Below, piece by piece: positions 39,000 to 46,923 of a DNA stretch of 64,000 nt. Each line of letters starts with the position of its first letter. The stretch's first letter is position 1. A program made the translations under genes and the position numbers. The notes beneath the pieces were generated by a model. The model saw nothing but the letters and a program-made list of their open reading frames with translations. It was not told where the DNA came from and made no database searches. Source of the stretch: Marinobacter santoriniensis NKSG1 (GTDB lineage Bacteria > Pseudomonadota > Gammaproteobacteria > Pseudomonadales > Oleiphilaceae); NCBI RefSeq assembly GCF_000347775.1, contig NZ_APAT01000022.1, positions 229,793 to 293,792 on the forward strand, in the 5' to 3' direction.

Positions 39000-40432
39000 T
39001 GCTGGCGGCCAGAGAACTTTTTTCCATACTGCCCCTGATCGTCGTTGGCTCGACCGCTGTACTGCTCATGCTGGTCATTGCCTGGCAGCGGCACCACACG
39101 GCCACGGCCCTTATCTCGAGTGCCGGGTTGATTGTCGGTCTGCTGTGCCTGCCGGCGGAGTCAATGTTGGCCGGATCGCCTCCCCTGATGCAGGTGGATG
39201 GGCTGGCAATTATCGCGGGCGCCCTGATCCTGCTCTCGGCCCTGGTGACGGTGATACTGAGCCATCAGTACCTCGTCGGTTATATCGGTCCCAAAGAGGA
39301 GTTCTACCTGCTACTGCTGTGCGCGACCTCGGGTGCTCTGGCCCTGGTGGCCGCCGATCATCTGGCCATGCTGTTTATCGGCCTGGAACTGCTGTCCATG
39401 CCCCTTTATGGCATGCTGGCCTACAGTTTCCGGGCGGAGCGGTCGCTGGAAGCCGGCATGAAGTACTTGCTGCTTTCAGCCACAGCAACGGCGTTTCTCC
39501 TGTTTGGCATGGCCCTGATTTATGCCCGGACCGGCACCCTGGATCTGGGCGGGGTAACCGGAGCGATGGTTCGCGCATCGGATGCCTGGATGCTCGCTGG
39601 CGCTGCCCTGATAGTCGTCGGATTGGGCTTCAAACTTTCCGTTGTGCCCTTCCACCTCTGGACGCCGGATGTCTACCAGGGCGGTCCGGCACCGGCCACC
39701 ATTTTCCTGGCCACTGTCAGCAAGCTGGCCGTGTTTGTGGTGTTATTGCGACTGGCATTGGCTGCGCCGGTGTTTCAGAGTGAGTGGATGCAAACCGTTA
39801 TCACGGTGCTCGCGTTGCTGACCATGCTGGGCGGCAATCTGCTCGCCCTGTTTCAGGCCAACCTGAAACGTCTCCTGGGGTATTCATCCGTTGCCCACTT
39901 CGGTTACCTGCTGGTGGCAATCGTCGCCGGCAACGCCCTTGCGATCGAGACCACGGGGGTTTACCTGGTGACCTACCTGATCACAACGCTGGCGGCCTTC
40001 GGTGTGGTGACGATGGTGTCCAGCCCCTTCGGAGGCGAGGATGCCGACGCGCTGCCACTTTATCGCGGGCTCTTCTGGCGCCGGCCCTATCTGGCAGCGG
40101 TCATGACCGTCAGCTTCCTGTCACTGGCGGGTATCCCGCTGACGGCCGGGTTCATCGGCAAGTTCTACGTGATCGCCCTGGGGGTTTCCGAGAGTCGCTG
40201 GTGGCTGGTTGGCGGGATTGTCGCAGGCAGTGCCATCGGCCTGTACTACTACCTGCGAGTGATGGTGACGCTTTACCTTCCCGAACCCGGCATGCCGCGC
40301 CGTGATGCGGCTCACGACTGGGGCAGCCGGGTCGGGGGGCTGACGCTGATCGCCGTGGCTCTTGCGATTCTCGTGCTCGGTGTCTATCCGACCCCGATGA
40401 TCGACTGGATCCAGCAGCTGAGCGTCGGTTAG
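38999..40432 (+). CDS. nuoN: NADH-quinone oxidoreductase subunit N
   Basis: A 477-residue antiporter-like subunit. The ATG at 38999 begins MLAARELFSILPLIVVG and overlaps the nuoM stop; the much earlier in-frame opening is a shadow of nuoM. Conserved GLELLSMPLYGMLAY, KLSVVPFHLWTPDVYQGGPAP and KRLLGYSSVAHFGYL are present. It ends the operon, its TAG overlapping the stop of the convergent ndh gene. Confidence 0.96.
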   Translation: MLAARELFSILPLIVVGSTAVLLMLVIAWQRHHTATALISSAGLIVGLLCLPAESMLAGSPPLMQVDGLAIIAGALILLSALVTVILSHQYLVGYIGPKEEFYLLLLCATSGALALVAADHLAMLFIGLELLSMPLYGMLAYSFRAERSLEAGMKYLLLSATATAFLLFGMALIYARTGTLDLGGVTGAMVRASDAWMLAGAALIVVGLGFKLSVVPFHLWTPDVYQGGPAPATIFLATVSKLAVFVVLLRLALAAPVFQSEWMQTVITVLALLTMLGGNLLALFQANLKRLLGYSSVAHFGYLLVAIVAGNALAIETTGVYLVTYLITTLAAFGVVTMVSSPFGGEDADALPLYRGLFWRRPYLAAVMTVSFLSLAGIPLTAGFIGKFYVIALGVSESRWWLVGGIVAGSAIGLYYYLRVMVTLYLPEPGMPRRDAAHDWGSRVGGLTLIAVALAILVLGVYPTPMIDWIQQLSVG

Positions 40433-41739
40433 TGCAGTTTGAGCCTTGGATGCATGGCCCGGCTGATCCGGTCCATGAGCCAGATAATACCGGTCCGGAT
40501 CATGCCGTGCAGGGCGACCTGGTGCATCCGGTAGAGCGAGAGGTAAAACAGCCTCGCCACCTTGCCCTCAATGTACATGCTACGCCCGGACAGGTTGCCC
40601 ATCAGGTTGCCGACGGTGGTGTAGCGACTGAAATTGATCAGTGAGCCGTGGTCGTTGTAGACGAACGGCACCGCCTCTTTACCTTCCAGACGATTGCAGA
40701 GGGTCTTGTAGAGTGCGTCAGCCTGCTGGTGCGCGGCCTGCGCCCTGGGAGGCACGGGGCGCTCCGACTCCGGTTGCGGACAGGCCGCGCAATCCCCGAA
40801 GGCAAAGATGTCCGCATCCTGTGTGGTCTGAAGGGTCTGTTCGACCACCAGCTGATTGCCGCGGTTCACTTCCAGGCCATCGAGATCACTGAGAAAGGCG
40901 GGGGCCTTGATGCCGGCGGCCCAGATGGTCATCTCGGAGGGCAGCTCTGTGCCATCCTTCATGACCACGCTGTTTTCCCGGACCTCACTCACCGGCTGGC
41001 CTGCCAGTACCTTCACATACTGGCGTTCCAGTTCCCGGGTCGCAGCGGAGGATAAACGGCCGGGCAGGGCCGGAAGAATACGATCCGCCGCCTCGATCAC
41101 GGAAATGGACACATCGGACGCCTGCAGGTGGTTCATTCCGTAAACCGGCAGTTCCCGGGACGCGAGTCGCAGCTCAGCCGCCAGTTCCACGCCGGTGGCT
41201 CCGGCGCCGATGATACTGATATTCAAGGCGTGATCTTTGCCCTGCATGGCCTCGTGGTTCTTGCGCAGGAAGGCATTCAGCATCAGATTATGGAAACGCC
41301 GGGCCTGCCGGAGGCTGTCGAGGAACAGGCAGTGTTCCTGGGCGCCGGGCGTGCCGAAATCATTGGCGGTGCTGCCAACGGCGATCACCAGGGTGTCATA
41401 GCTGATGCGGCGCTCGGGCACCACCTCCTGGCCTTCGTCATCGTGGAACGCGTCAATGATGACCTCTTTGCACTCCCGATCAAGCCCCCCCATCCGTCCC
41501 AGCTGGAACTCGTAATGGTGTTTGCGAGCGTGGGCCCGGTAATTGATTTCATTGGCGTTGGCGTCCAGTGAACCCGAGGCTACCTCGTGCAGCAGGGGTT
41601 TCCAGACGTGGGTCAGGCTGGCGTCGACCAGGGTAACTCGCGCCTTGCGCTTCTTACCCAGTCTGTTGCCGAGGCTGGTGACCAGTTCCAGGCCGCCGGC
41701 ACCACCACCGACCACCACGATGTGATGAAGGTTACTCAT
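40429..41739 (-). CDS. ndh: type II NADH dehydrogenase (non-pumping)
   Basis: A 436-residue flavoprotein with two Rossmann folds: the FAD site VVVGGGAGGLELVTSLG at the start and the NADH site SIIGAGATGVELAAEL near residue 180, plus the FGDCAACPQ FAD-binding end motif and a C-terminal amphipathic membrane region. It oxidises NADH and reduces quinone without pumping protons. The ATG at 41739 is chosen because it places the first Rossmann strand at the N-terminus; upstream codons are non-coding. It faces the nuo operon with a four-base stop-to-stop overlap. Confidence 0.92.
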   Translation of the reverse strand: MSNLHHIVVVGGGAGGLELVTSLGNRLGKKRKARVTLVDASLTHVWKPLLHEVASGSLDANANEINYRAHARKHHYEFQLGRMGGLDRECKEVIIDAFHDDEGQEVVPERRISYDTLVIAVGSTANDFGTPGAQEHCLFLDSLRQARRFHNLMLNAFLRKNHEAMQGKDHALNISIIGAGATGVELAAELRLASRELPVYGMNHLQASDVSISVIEAADRILPALPGRLSSAATRELERQYVKVLAGQPVSEVRENSVVMKDGTELPSEMTIWAAGIKAPAFLSDLDGLEVNRGNQLVVEQTLQTTQDADIFAFGDCAACPQPESERPVPPRAQAAHQQADALYKTLCNRLEGKEAVPFVYNDHGSLINFSRYTTVGNLMGNLSGRSMYIEGKVARLFYLSLYRMHQVALHGMIRTGIIWLMDRISRAMHPRLKLH

Positions 41740-41998
41740 ACTTGTCGGACCTTTGGAAATGAAGAGAGCCAAGGGCTCTGGCACCGGAAAGCACTTGGCT
41801 GTCCTCACTGTGAAGGCGACCGACAAAGGTAGGGGGCTAACGCTGTGTGGAGCATAGTAACGCGGTGCCGGGAAAAAGAACAATTGGACGGAAGTCCCGG
41901 ATGACCTGTGCCAACGGAGGGCGCCGATGCCGATCAGTGGCCGGTCATGATAGAGTCCGGAATAACCGAATTGGCGTTGTAACCGTTGGGGAGACTTC

Positions 41999-42559
41999 AT
42001 GAAAATCGCCGTCTACTGTGGTTCCAGAATAGGGAACGATCCGGTTTACGCGGATGGCACCCGGGCGCTGGGTAAGCAATTTGCCGAGGCCGGCATTGAC
42101 GTGGTGTTCGGGGGTGGGCATGTCGGCCTGATGGGCGTCGTGGCGGATGCGGTTCTGGAGCACGGCGGCCGGGTCTATGGCGTCATACCGGAAGCCTTGC
42201 GGGATCGTGAACTGGCCCATGACCGGCTCACCGAATTGCACGTGGTGAGCGACATGCACCAGCGAAAGGCCCGGATGGCGGAGCTGGCCGATGGCTTCCT
42301 GGCCCTGCCGGGGGGGATCGGTACGCTGGAAGAGCTGTTTGAAGCCTGGACCTGGGGCCAGCTTGGATTTCACCACAAACCCTGCGGTATCTATAACCTT
42401 GCCGGCTTCTACGACCCGTTGCTCGCCCAGGCCGACACCATGTCCCGGGCTGGCTTCCTCAATCGCGAGTACATTGACATGATTGTGCAGGCGGACACTC
42501 CGGAAGCGGTGATCGAGGCCTTCCGGAATTACGTTCCGCCCCACGAGAAATGGACCTGA
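41999..42559 (+). CDS. LOG-family protein (TIGR00730)
   Basis: A 186-residue Rossmann-like protein with the family signature PGGIGTLEELFEAWTWGQLG and an N-terminal IAVYCGSRIG. Members of this family are phosphoribohydrolases that release bases from nucleoside 5'-monophosphates (cytokinin-activating in plants; AMP or pyrimidine monophosphates in bacteria). GGGGAG precedes the ATG. It is divergent from ndh and ends one base before the convergent ankyrin gene. The physiological substrate here is unknown. Confidence 0.9.
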   Translation: MKIAVYCGSRIGNDPVYADGTRALGKQFAEAGIDVVFGGGHVGLMGVVADAVLEHGGRVYGVIPEALRDRELAHDRLTELHVVSDMHQRKARMAELADGFLALPGGIGTLEELFEAWTWGQLGFHHKPCGIYNLAGFYDPLLAQADTMSRAGFLNREYIDMIVQADTPEAVIEAFRNYVPPHEKWT

Positions 42560-42560
42560 C

Positions 42561-42992
42561 TCAACCCCGCAGTGCTGCCGCTGCCTCCAGGGCGCCTTCC
42601 TGATTGGCCAACTCCAGCGCGGTCCGGCCGTTCCTGTCCCGGGTATCGGCATCGGCGCCGGCCTTGAGCAGGCGGGCAATGATGCTGACCCGGTTGGCCC
42701 GTGCGGCCACCATGAGGGGCGTCTGTCCCCGATTGTTACGGTGGTCAACGGCGGCCCCCATTTCCAGCAGAAGCTCTACCGTGTCGGCCTGACCGTGTTC
42801 AGACGCCAGCATCAGTAGGCTGTCTCCGTCGCTGGTTCGTATGTCCACCGGCAAGCCGGCCTGCAGGAGCGGGCGAAGCATTGTGGACCCGCCGTTCCGG
42901 GCCAGATCGAACATCCCCTGCGCCAGGGCAATGGCATCCTCATCCTGCTGGGTTTCCGGTGGGCGCGGGCTGCCCGGTGTCTTGCTGCTCAT
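42561..42992 (-). CDS. ankyrin-repeat protein
   Basis: A 143-residue protein with a polar N-terminal 45 residues and about three ankyrin repeats (GDSLLMLASEHGQADTVELL, GQTPLMVAARANRVSIIARL, GRTALELANQEGALEAAAAL). It is a protein-interaction scaffold with no visible signal peptide, so probably cytosolic. The partner is unknown. It ends tail to tail with the LOG gene. Confidence 0.85.
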   Translation of the reverse strand: MSSKTPGSPRPPETQQDEDAIALAQGMFDLARNGGSTMLRPLLQAGLPVDIRTSDGDSLLMLASEHGQADTVELLLEMGAAVDHRNNRGQTPLMVAARANRVSIIARLLKAGADADTRDRNGRTALELANQEGALEAAAALRG

Positions 42993-43176
42993 CGTGACCT
43001 CGGTGCTGGTGTGCGTGTCGGCCTGTGGGCCGGGAAACGGTATCGGCGGCTTGCTGCCGATCTGGACAGGAGGCCGATACCACTGTTAAAACCGTTTTAA
43101 CACAGATCCGGTGGCGAGTGTGTGCTGCTGCCGGCCAGAAGCCAACGATCAACCACCATCGACAGGAGACACGATC

Positions 43177-43806
43177 GTGAAACTGCAGGTTCGAGGTATT
43201 GAGGAAGGCCAGCCGATTCCGGAGAAATTCGCATTCGGCGTATTCAGTGAACAGGACCACATGAGTTTCGGACGCAACCGGAATCCTGAAATTACCTGGG
43301 AAGACGCGCCCGAGGGCACAAAGAGTTTTGTGGTCATGATGTTCGATCCGGACGTGCCCAGTGTCGCGGATGACGTAAACCAGGAGGGCAAGACCGTGTC
43401 CGCCGATTTGCCGCGGGTCGACTTTTTCCACTGGTTGCTGGTGGACATTCCGGCCAGTGTGCACCGGATTCCCGAGGGTGAGGACAGTGACGGCGTAACC
43501 CCGAAAGGCAAAGCGTTCGGACCGGGCCCCATCGGCATCCGGGGTGTCAACAACTACACCCAGTTCCTTGCCGGCAACCCTGACATGGTCGGCACCTATG
43601 CCGGTTATGACGGCCCCTGCCCGCCCTGGAACGATGAAATTATCCATCACTACCACTACGAGGTACATGCACTGGATGTGGAAAGCCTCGGACTGGATGG
43701 CGAGTTTGATGGCAATGCCGTGCGCGAAGCCATGGCAGGCCATGTTCTGGACAGTGCCCGGGTAACCGGAACCTACACGCTGAATCCGGAACTTCGGGAA
43801 TCGTGA
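43177..43806 (+). CDS. YbhB/YbcL-type PEBP family protein
   Basis: A 209-residue phosphatidylethanolamine-binding-protein fold. Landmarks are NPEITWEDAPEGTKSFVVMMFDPDVP near the N-terminus and YDGPCPPWNDEIIHHYHYEVHALDV. A GTG start at 43177 is preferred because AGGAG lies about eight bases upstream and the longer frame adds only a Cys-rich non-family head. Bacterial members have no firmly established role. It has no signal peptide. A short hairpin follows. Confidence 0.87.
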   Translation: MKLQVRGIEEGQPIPEKFAFGVFSEQDHMSFGRNRNPEITWEDAPEGTKSFVVMMFDPDVPSVADDVNQEGKTVSADLPRVDFFHWLLVDIPASVHRIPEGEDSDGVTPKGKAFGPGPIGIRGVNNYTQFLAGNPDMVGTYAGYDGPCPPWNDEIIHHYHYEVHALDVESLGLDGEFDGNAVREAMAGHVLDSARVTGTYTLNPELRES

Positions 43807-44140
43807 TGGTTTAATGATAGCGAAATGCTATTTCGCCTATAGCCGGAGACTTTCGTCTGGAGGGTTTCCGGTTCCTCAGTCTGCCCCCTTCACCGCCGCA
43901 CCCCAGATATGACAAGGAGTTGATGCGCCTTATGGCTTTCTGATCGAAATACGATCAGAAAATAAGAATAATGTTTCATAATACTTTCCGCTAGTTGTCC
44001 GAATACCCTCTCTACAATCAAATCCCAAGACGTCGATGCCAAAAATTGACTTATCTCAAATATGTTCATGTGATCATATTTGGTTGGTCCGGCGATTATC
44101 CACAACGGCAACACTTACAACAACAAGATGAGGTACGTTT
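43807..44140. promoter_or_regulatory. 334-base gap with three inverted repeats
   Basis: No gene is apparent. After the PEBP stop lies an ATAGCGAAAT/ATTTCGCCTAT hairpin (about 43815-43838), probably a weak terminator. Then CTGATCG-N5-CGATCAG at 43940-43958 and CAAATATG-N10-CATATTTG at 44057-44082, both perfect. The latter two lie in AT-rich sequence before the broken transporter gene and look like regulator sites or structured leader RNA. The repeats are seen directly; the roles are inferred. Confidence 0.45.
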
Positions 44141-45170
44141 ATGGATGGAGTAACGGGCGATCGCGTCTACGAGGGGGGCGGCGCACAGCGCAAGCCCGGC
44201 CTTCTGGACCGCGAAAACACAATAGCAGGCCCCAATTTCAATCGATGGCTGGAAGCCCAGCGGCTGGCAGCCGACGGAGGCGGACACCTCCAACGAAATG
44301 ATCACCATGGGCCATGTCCACCTGAGACAGGCCTGGCGCACCAAACAGTTCTGGCTGATCTGGAGTGTGCTGTTCCTGAATGTGACCGCCGGTATTGCGG
44401 TGATCTCCATGGCCAGCCCGATGCTACAGGATGTATTTGGTGGTGCCCTGGTCGGGCTTGAGGATGCCTCAGCCGCGCTCACGGCGTCCCAGAAGGCGGC
44501 CGTGGCAGCCGCGGCCGCCGGTCTGGTGGGGCTGATCAGTCTGTTCAACAGTGTCGGGCGCCTGTTCTGGGCCTCCCTGTCGGACAAGATCGGCCGCAAG
44601 AACACCTACTACACCTTCTTCGTGCTCGGGATCATCGTCTACTGTCTGCTGCCGACCTGGGGCCACATGGGTGCACCGGGACTGTTCGTAATCTCCATCT
44701 GCATCATTCTGAGCATGTACGGCGGCGGGTTCGCCACGGTGCCGGCCTATCTGGCCGACATTTTCGGTACCCAGATGGTGGGCGCAATCCATGGCCGTCT
44801 GCTGACCGCCTGGTCCGCCGCGGGCCTGGTCGGACCGGTGATCATCACCCTCTTGCGTGAAGCCCAGCTGGATGCCGGCGTCGAACGGGCGCTGGTGTAT
44901 GACCGCACGCTCTACATCATGGCGGGCCTGCTGCTGGTCGGCCTGATCTGCAACAGTCTGGTCAAGCCGGTGCACAAATCCCTGCACATGGATGAAGAGG
45001 AGCTGGCCCGTGAGCGGGCATTGCAGCACGACACCCACATCTCGGCCAACGCCGAGACGGCGGCCCGTGGCCGGTTCGGCCCCCTGGGCGTTGTCTGCTG
45101 GCTGGCAGTGGGTGTGCCGTTCCTGATCGGACTCTACATCGCTATCGCCAAGGCGGCGGCGTTGTTCTGA
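44141..45170 (+). pseudogene. oxalate/formate antiporter (OFA-type MFS) gene with internal deletion and frameshift
   Basis: The ATG at 44141 follows GAGG and reads an OFA-type head ending DRENTIAGPNFNRWL (to about 44255). At that point the frame stops matching, and another frame continues with DGWKPSGWQPTEADTSNEM and then the intact second half of the transporter (the block from 44298 to 45170, about 290 residues with six helices, SLFNSVGRLFWASLSDKIGRK and GGGFATVPAYLAD). The first six helices are absent. The junction GATGGCTGG can be read as the end of the head (RWL) or the start of the tail (DGW), so a deletion between two copies of this nine-base word fits. The product cannot be a working transporter. 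The neighbouring formate dehydrogenase operon fits a formate-related past role. Confidence 0.8.
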
Positions 45171-45210
45171 TCGGCGAACTTGCCCCGGCCGGCATCGGCC
45201 GGGCGGGGCA

Positions 45211-46287
45211 TCAACCGTCCTCGGCGATCAGTTGCTCGAAAGTGATGACCTCGCCGGGGTGGTCCGGATCGTAACCGGGCACCTGATGGATCCGATCGAC
45301 AAAGGCCGTCGAGCGCATCAGCCCGAGCAGGTGTTGCAGATTGGGGTCGTCCAGGCGGTCTTTCCGGCACAGCAGCAGATAGTGCTCGGAGACAACCTCG
45401 ACAAAATCCAGGTTGAACTGGTGGGCAGCCGCCTCGACACCGAAGCCGACGTCGGCCATGCCCGAGGCCACGAACGCAGCGACCGCCGTATGGGTCAGTT
45501 CCTGCTGTGGCATGCGATTGATGGCATCTTCGGAAAAGCCCGCCTGCTCCAGCAGGAGATTGAACAGGAGACGGGTGCCGGAGTAGCGGTCACGGCCGAT
45601 GAACCGGGCCTGGGTGGTAACCAGGTCCTCAAAGCTGGCGACCTCGGGGGACAGCCCGCTGCGCATCATCAGGCCTTCCCGTCGGGTGACGAAGCGAATC
45701 AGCCGGAATTCATGGCGGCTCAGGTGGTGCCGGTAGTGCTCAAGCACTCTCTCAGCCAGCGCCGGCTGGGTGGGGAAGTGGAAGCTGGCAATGTCGCAGT
45801 CCCCCCGATTGAGGGCCGACAGTGCCTCTTCGGGGTTGCGGTACTGGAGATTGATTTCGACGGTGTCGGAGAACTCCGGGAGCAGGGCGACGGCATAACC
45901 ATGGCTGGCATGAAGCCTCAGCACGCGATGGGTGCCGGCGAGGATCTGCTGGATCTGGTCGTTGAACTCGGAGGCCATGCTGTCGATCTGGGGGCCCAGT
46001 CGGGCTTTCACTCGCTGCTCGGCCCAGAGCAGCTTTTCCCCCAGCGGGGTGAGCTGGGTGCCATGGCCCTTCTGCATATGGACCAGCGGCATGCCGAACA
46101 CATCGGTGCCGCGATTGAGCAGGTTCCAGGCGTGCCGGTAGGACACGTTTGCGGCCCGTGCAGCGTCGGTCAGTTTGCCGGTTTCCCGGATGCTGTCGAG
46201 CAGACGGAAGAGCACCGGTTCGAACCAGTCGCCGTCGTCGGTCTGAAAGACCCAGGCGGGCGACAGAGTGAGCTTCTTTTTATGCAT
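45211..46287 (-). CDS. ModE-like regulator with periplasmic-binding-type sensor domain
   Basis: A 358-residue protein with an N-terminal winged helix of the ModE/LysR kind (LLDSIRETGKLTDAARAANVSYRHAWNLLN) followed by a molybdate-binding-protein-like domain (COG1910 style; RDRYSGTRLLFNLLL, GMADVGFGVEAAA). Such proteins sense molybdate, tungstate or a small organic ligand in the cytosol. It is divergent from the molybdenum-dependent formate dehydrogenase operon and very likely controls it. Which ligand it senses is not readable. Confidence 0.85.
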   Translation of the reverse strand: MHKKKLTLSPAWVFQTDDGDWFEPVLFRLLDSIRETGKLTDAARAANVSYRHAWNLLNRGTDVFGMPLVHMQKGHGTQLTPLGEKLLWAEQRVKARLGPQIDSMASEFNDQIQQILAGTHRVLRLHASHGYAVALLPEFSDTVEINLQYRNPEEALSALNRGDCDIASFHFPTQPALAERVLEHYRHHLSRHEFRLIRFVTRREGLMMRSGLSPEVASFEDLVTTQARFIGRDRYSGTRLLFNLLLEQAGFSEDAINRMPQQELTHTAVAAFVASGMADVGFGVEAAAHQFNLDFVEVVSEHYLLLCRKDRLDDPNLQHLLGLMRSTAFVDRIHQVPGYDPDHPGEVITFEQLIAEDG

Positions 46288-46316
46288 GCGGATTCATATT
46301 CCGTGGGCGTTGCGGG

Positions 46317-46339
46317 AGTGCTAGCTTGGCTATAGCACT
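46317..46339. promoter_or_regulatory. dyad operator between the regulator and fds operon
   Basis: AGTGCTA (46317-46323) and TAGCACT (46333-46339) form a perfect seven-base inverted repeat with a nine-base spacer, in the short 82-base divergent gap. The position fits an operator of the ModE-like regulator. No known consensus was matched. Confidence 0.5.
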
Positions 46340-46369
46340 GTAGCAGAACAAAAACAGGTAGGAATAGTG

Positions 46370-46906
46370 ATGCATATGTCAGCGCAGAGTAACCCAGCCT
46401 CGAATCAGGACAGCCTGCCCGGTTCCGCGGAATGGACCCCTGACATGATCCAGGCGATTGTGGCGGATCTCAAACACAAGCCCGGTGCCCTGCTTCCCAT
46501 TCTGCATGCCATCCAGGATCGGGTCGGCCACATTCCGGAAGGTGCCGTGCCGATCATTGCCGAAGGCCTGCAGCAGACCCGGGCTGACATCCACGGTGTC
46601 ATCAGTTTCTACCATCATTTCCGCACCCAGCCGGCCGGCAGCCATGTGCTGCAGGTGTGTCGGGCAGAAGCCTGCCAGTCCATGGGCAGCCGGGCCCTGG
46701 AGGCACACATCCGGAATCGCCTGGGGGTGGACTATCACCAGACTACTTCCGATCGCGAGTTCACCCTGGAACCGGTCTATTGCCTGGGTAACTGTGCCTG
46801 TGCGCCGTCCATCCGGGTGAACGATCGCATTCATGGGCGGGTGACGCCGGAGAAGTTTGACCGGCTGGCGGAACAACTGACCACCTCGACACTCGAACTC
46901 AAATAA
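46370..46906 (+). CDS. fdsG: NAD-dependent formate dehydrogenase gamma subunit
   Basis: A 178-residue NuoE-like [2Fe-2S] subunit with cluster Cys in VCRAEACQSMG and YCLGNCACAP. Of the nearby starts (GTG 46367, ATG 46370, ATG 46376) the ATG at 46370 has the best spacing from AGGTAGGA. It is the first gene of the fdsGBA-fdhD-fdsD operon for the soluble enzyme that oxidises formate to CO2 with NAD+. Confidence 0.93.
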   Translation: MHMSAQSNPASNQDSLPGSAEWTPDMIQAIVADLKHKPGALLPILHAIQDRVGHIPEGAVPIIAEGLQQTRADIHGVISFYHHFRTQPAGSHVLQVCRAEACQSMGSRALEAHIRNRLGVDYHQTTSDREFTLEPVYCLGNCACAPSIRVNDRIHGRVTPEKFDRLAEQLTTSTLELK

Positions 46907-46923
46907 GCGCGGGAGAGATGACC

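Noticed and set aside
41978..41984. TGTAACC before the LOG gene
   Set aside because: The second box would fall inside the start codon region and does not match.
44080..44301. 73-codon plus-strand frame upstream of the transporter fragment
   Set aside because: Arg/Ser/Pro-rich out-of-frame reading of the pseudogene head, with no ribosome site.
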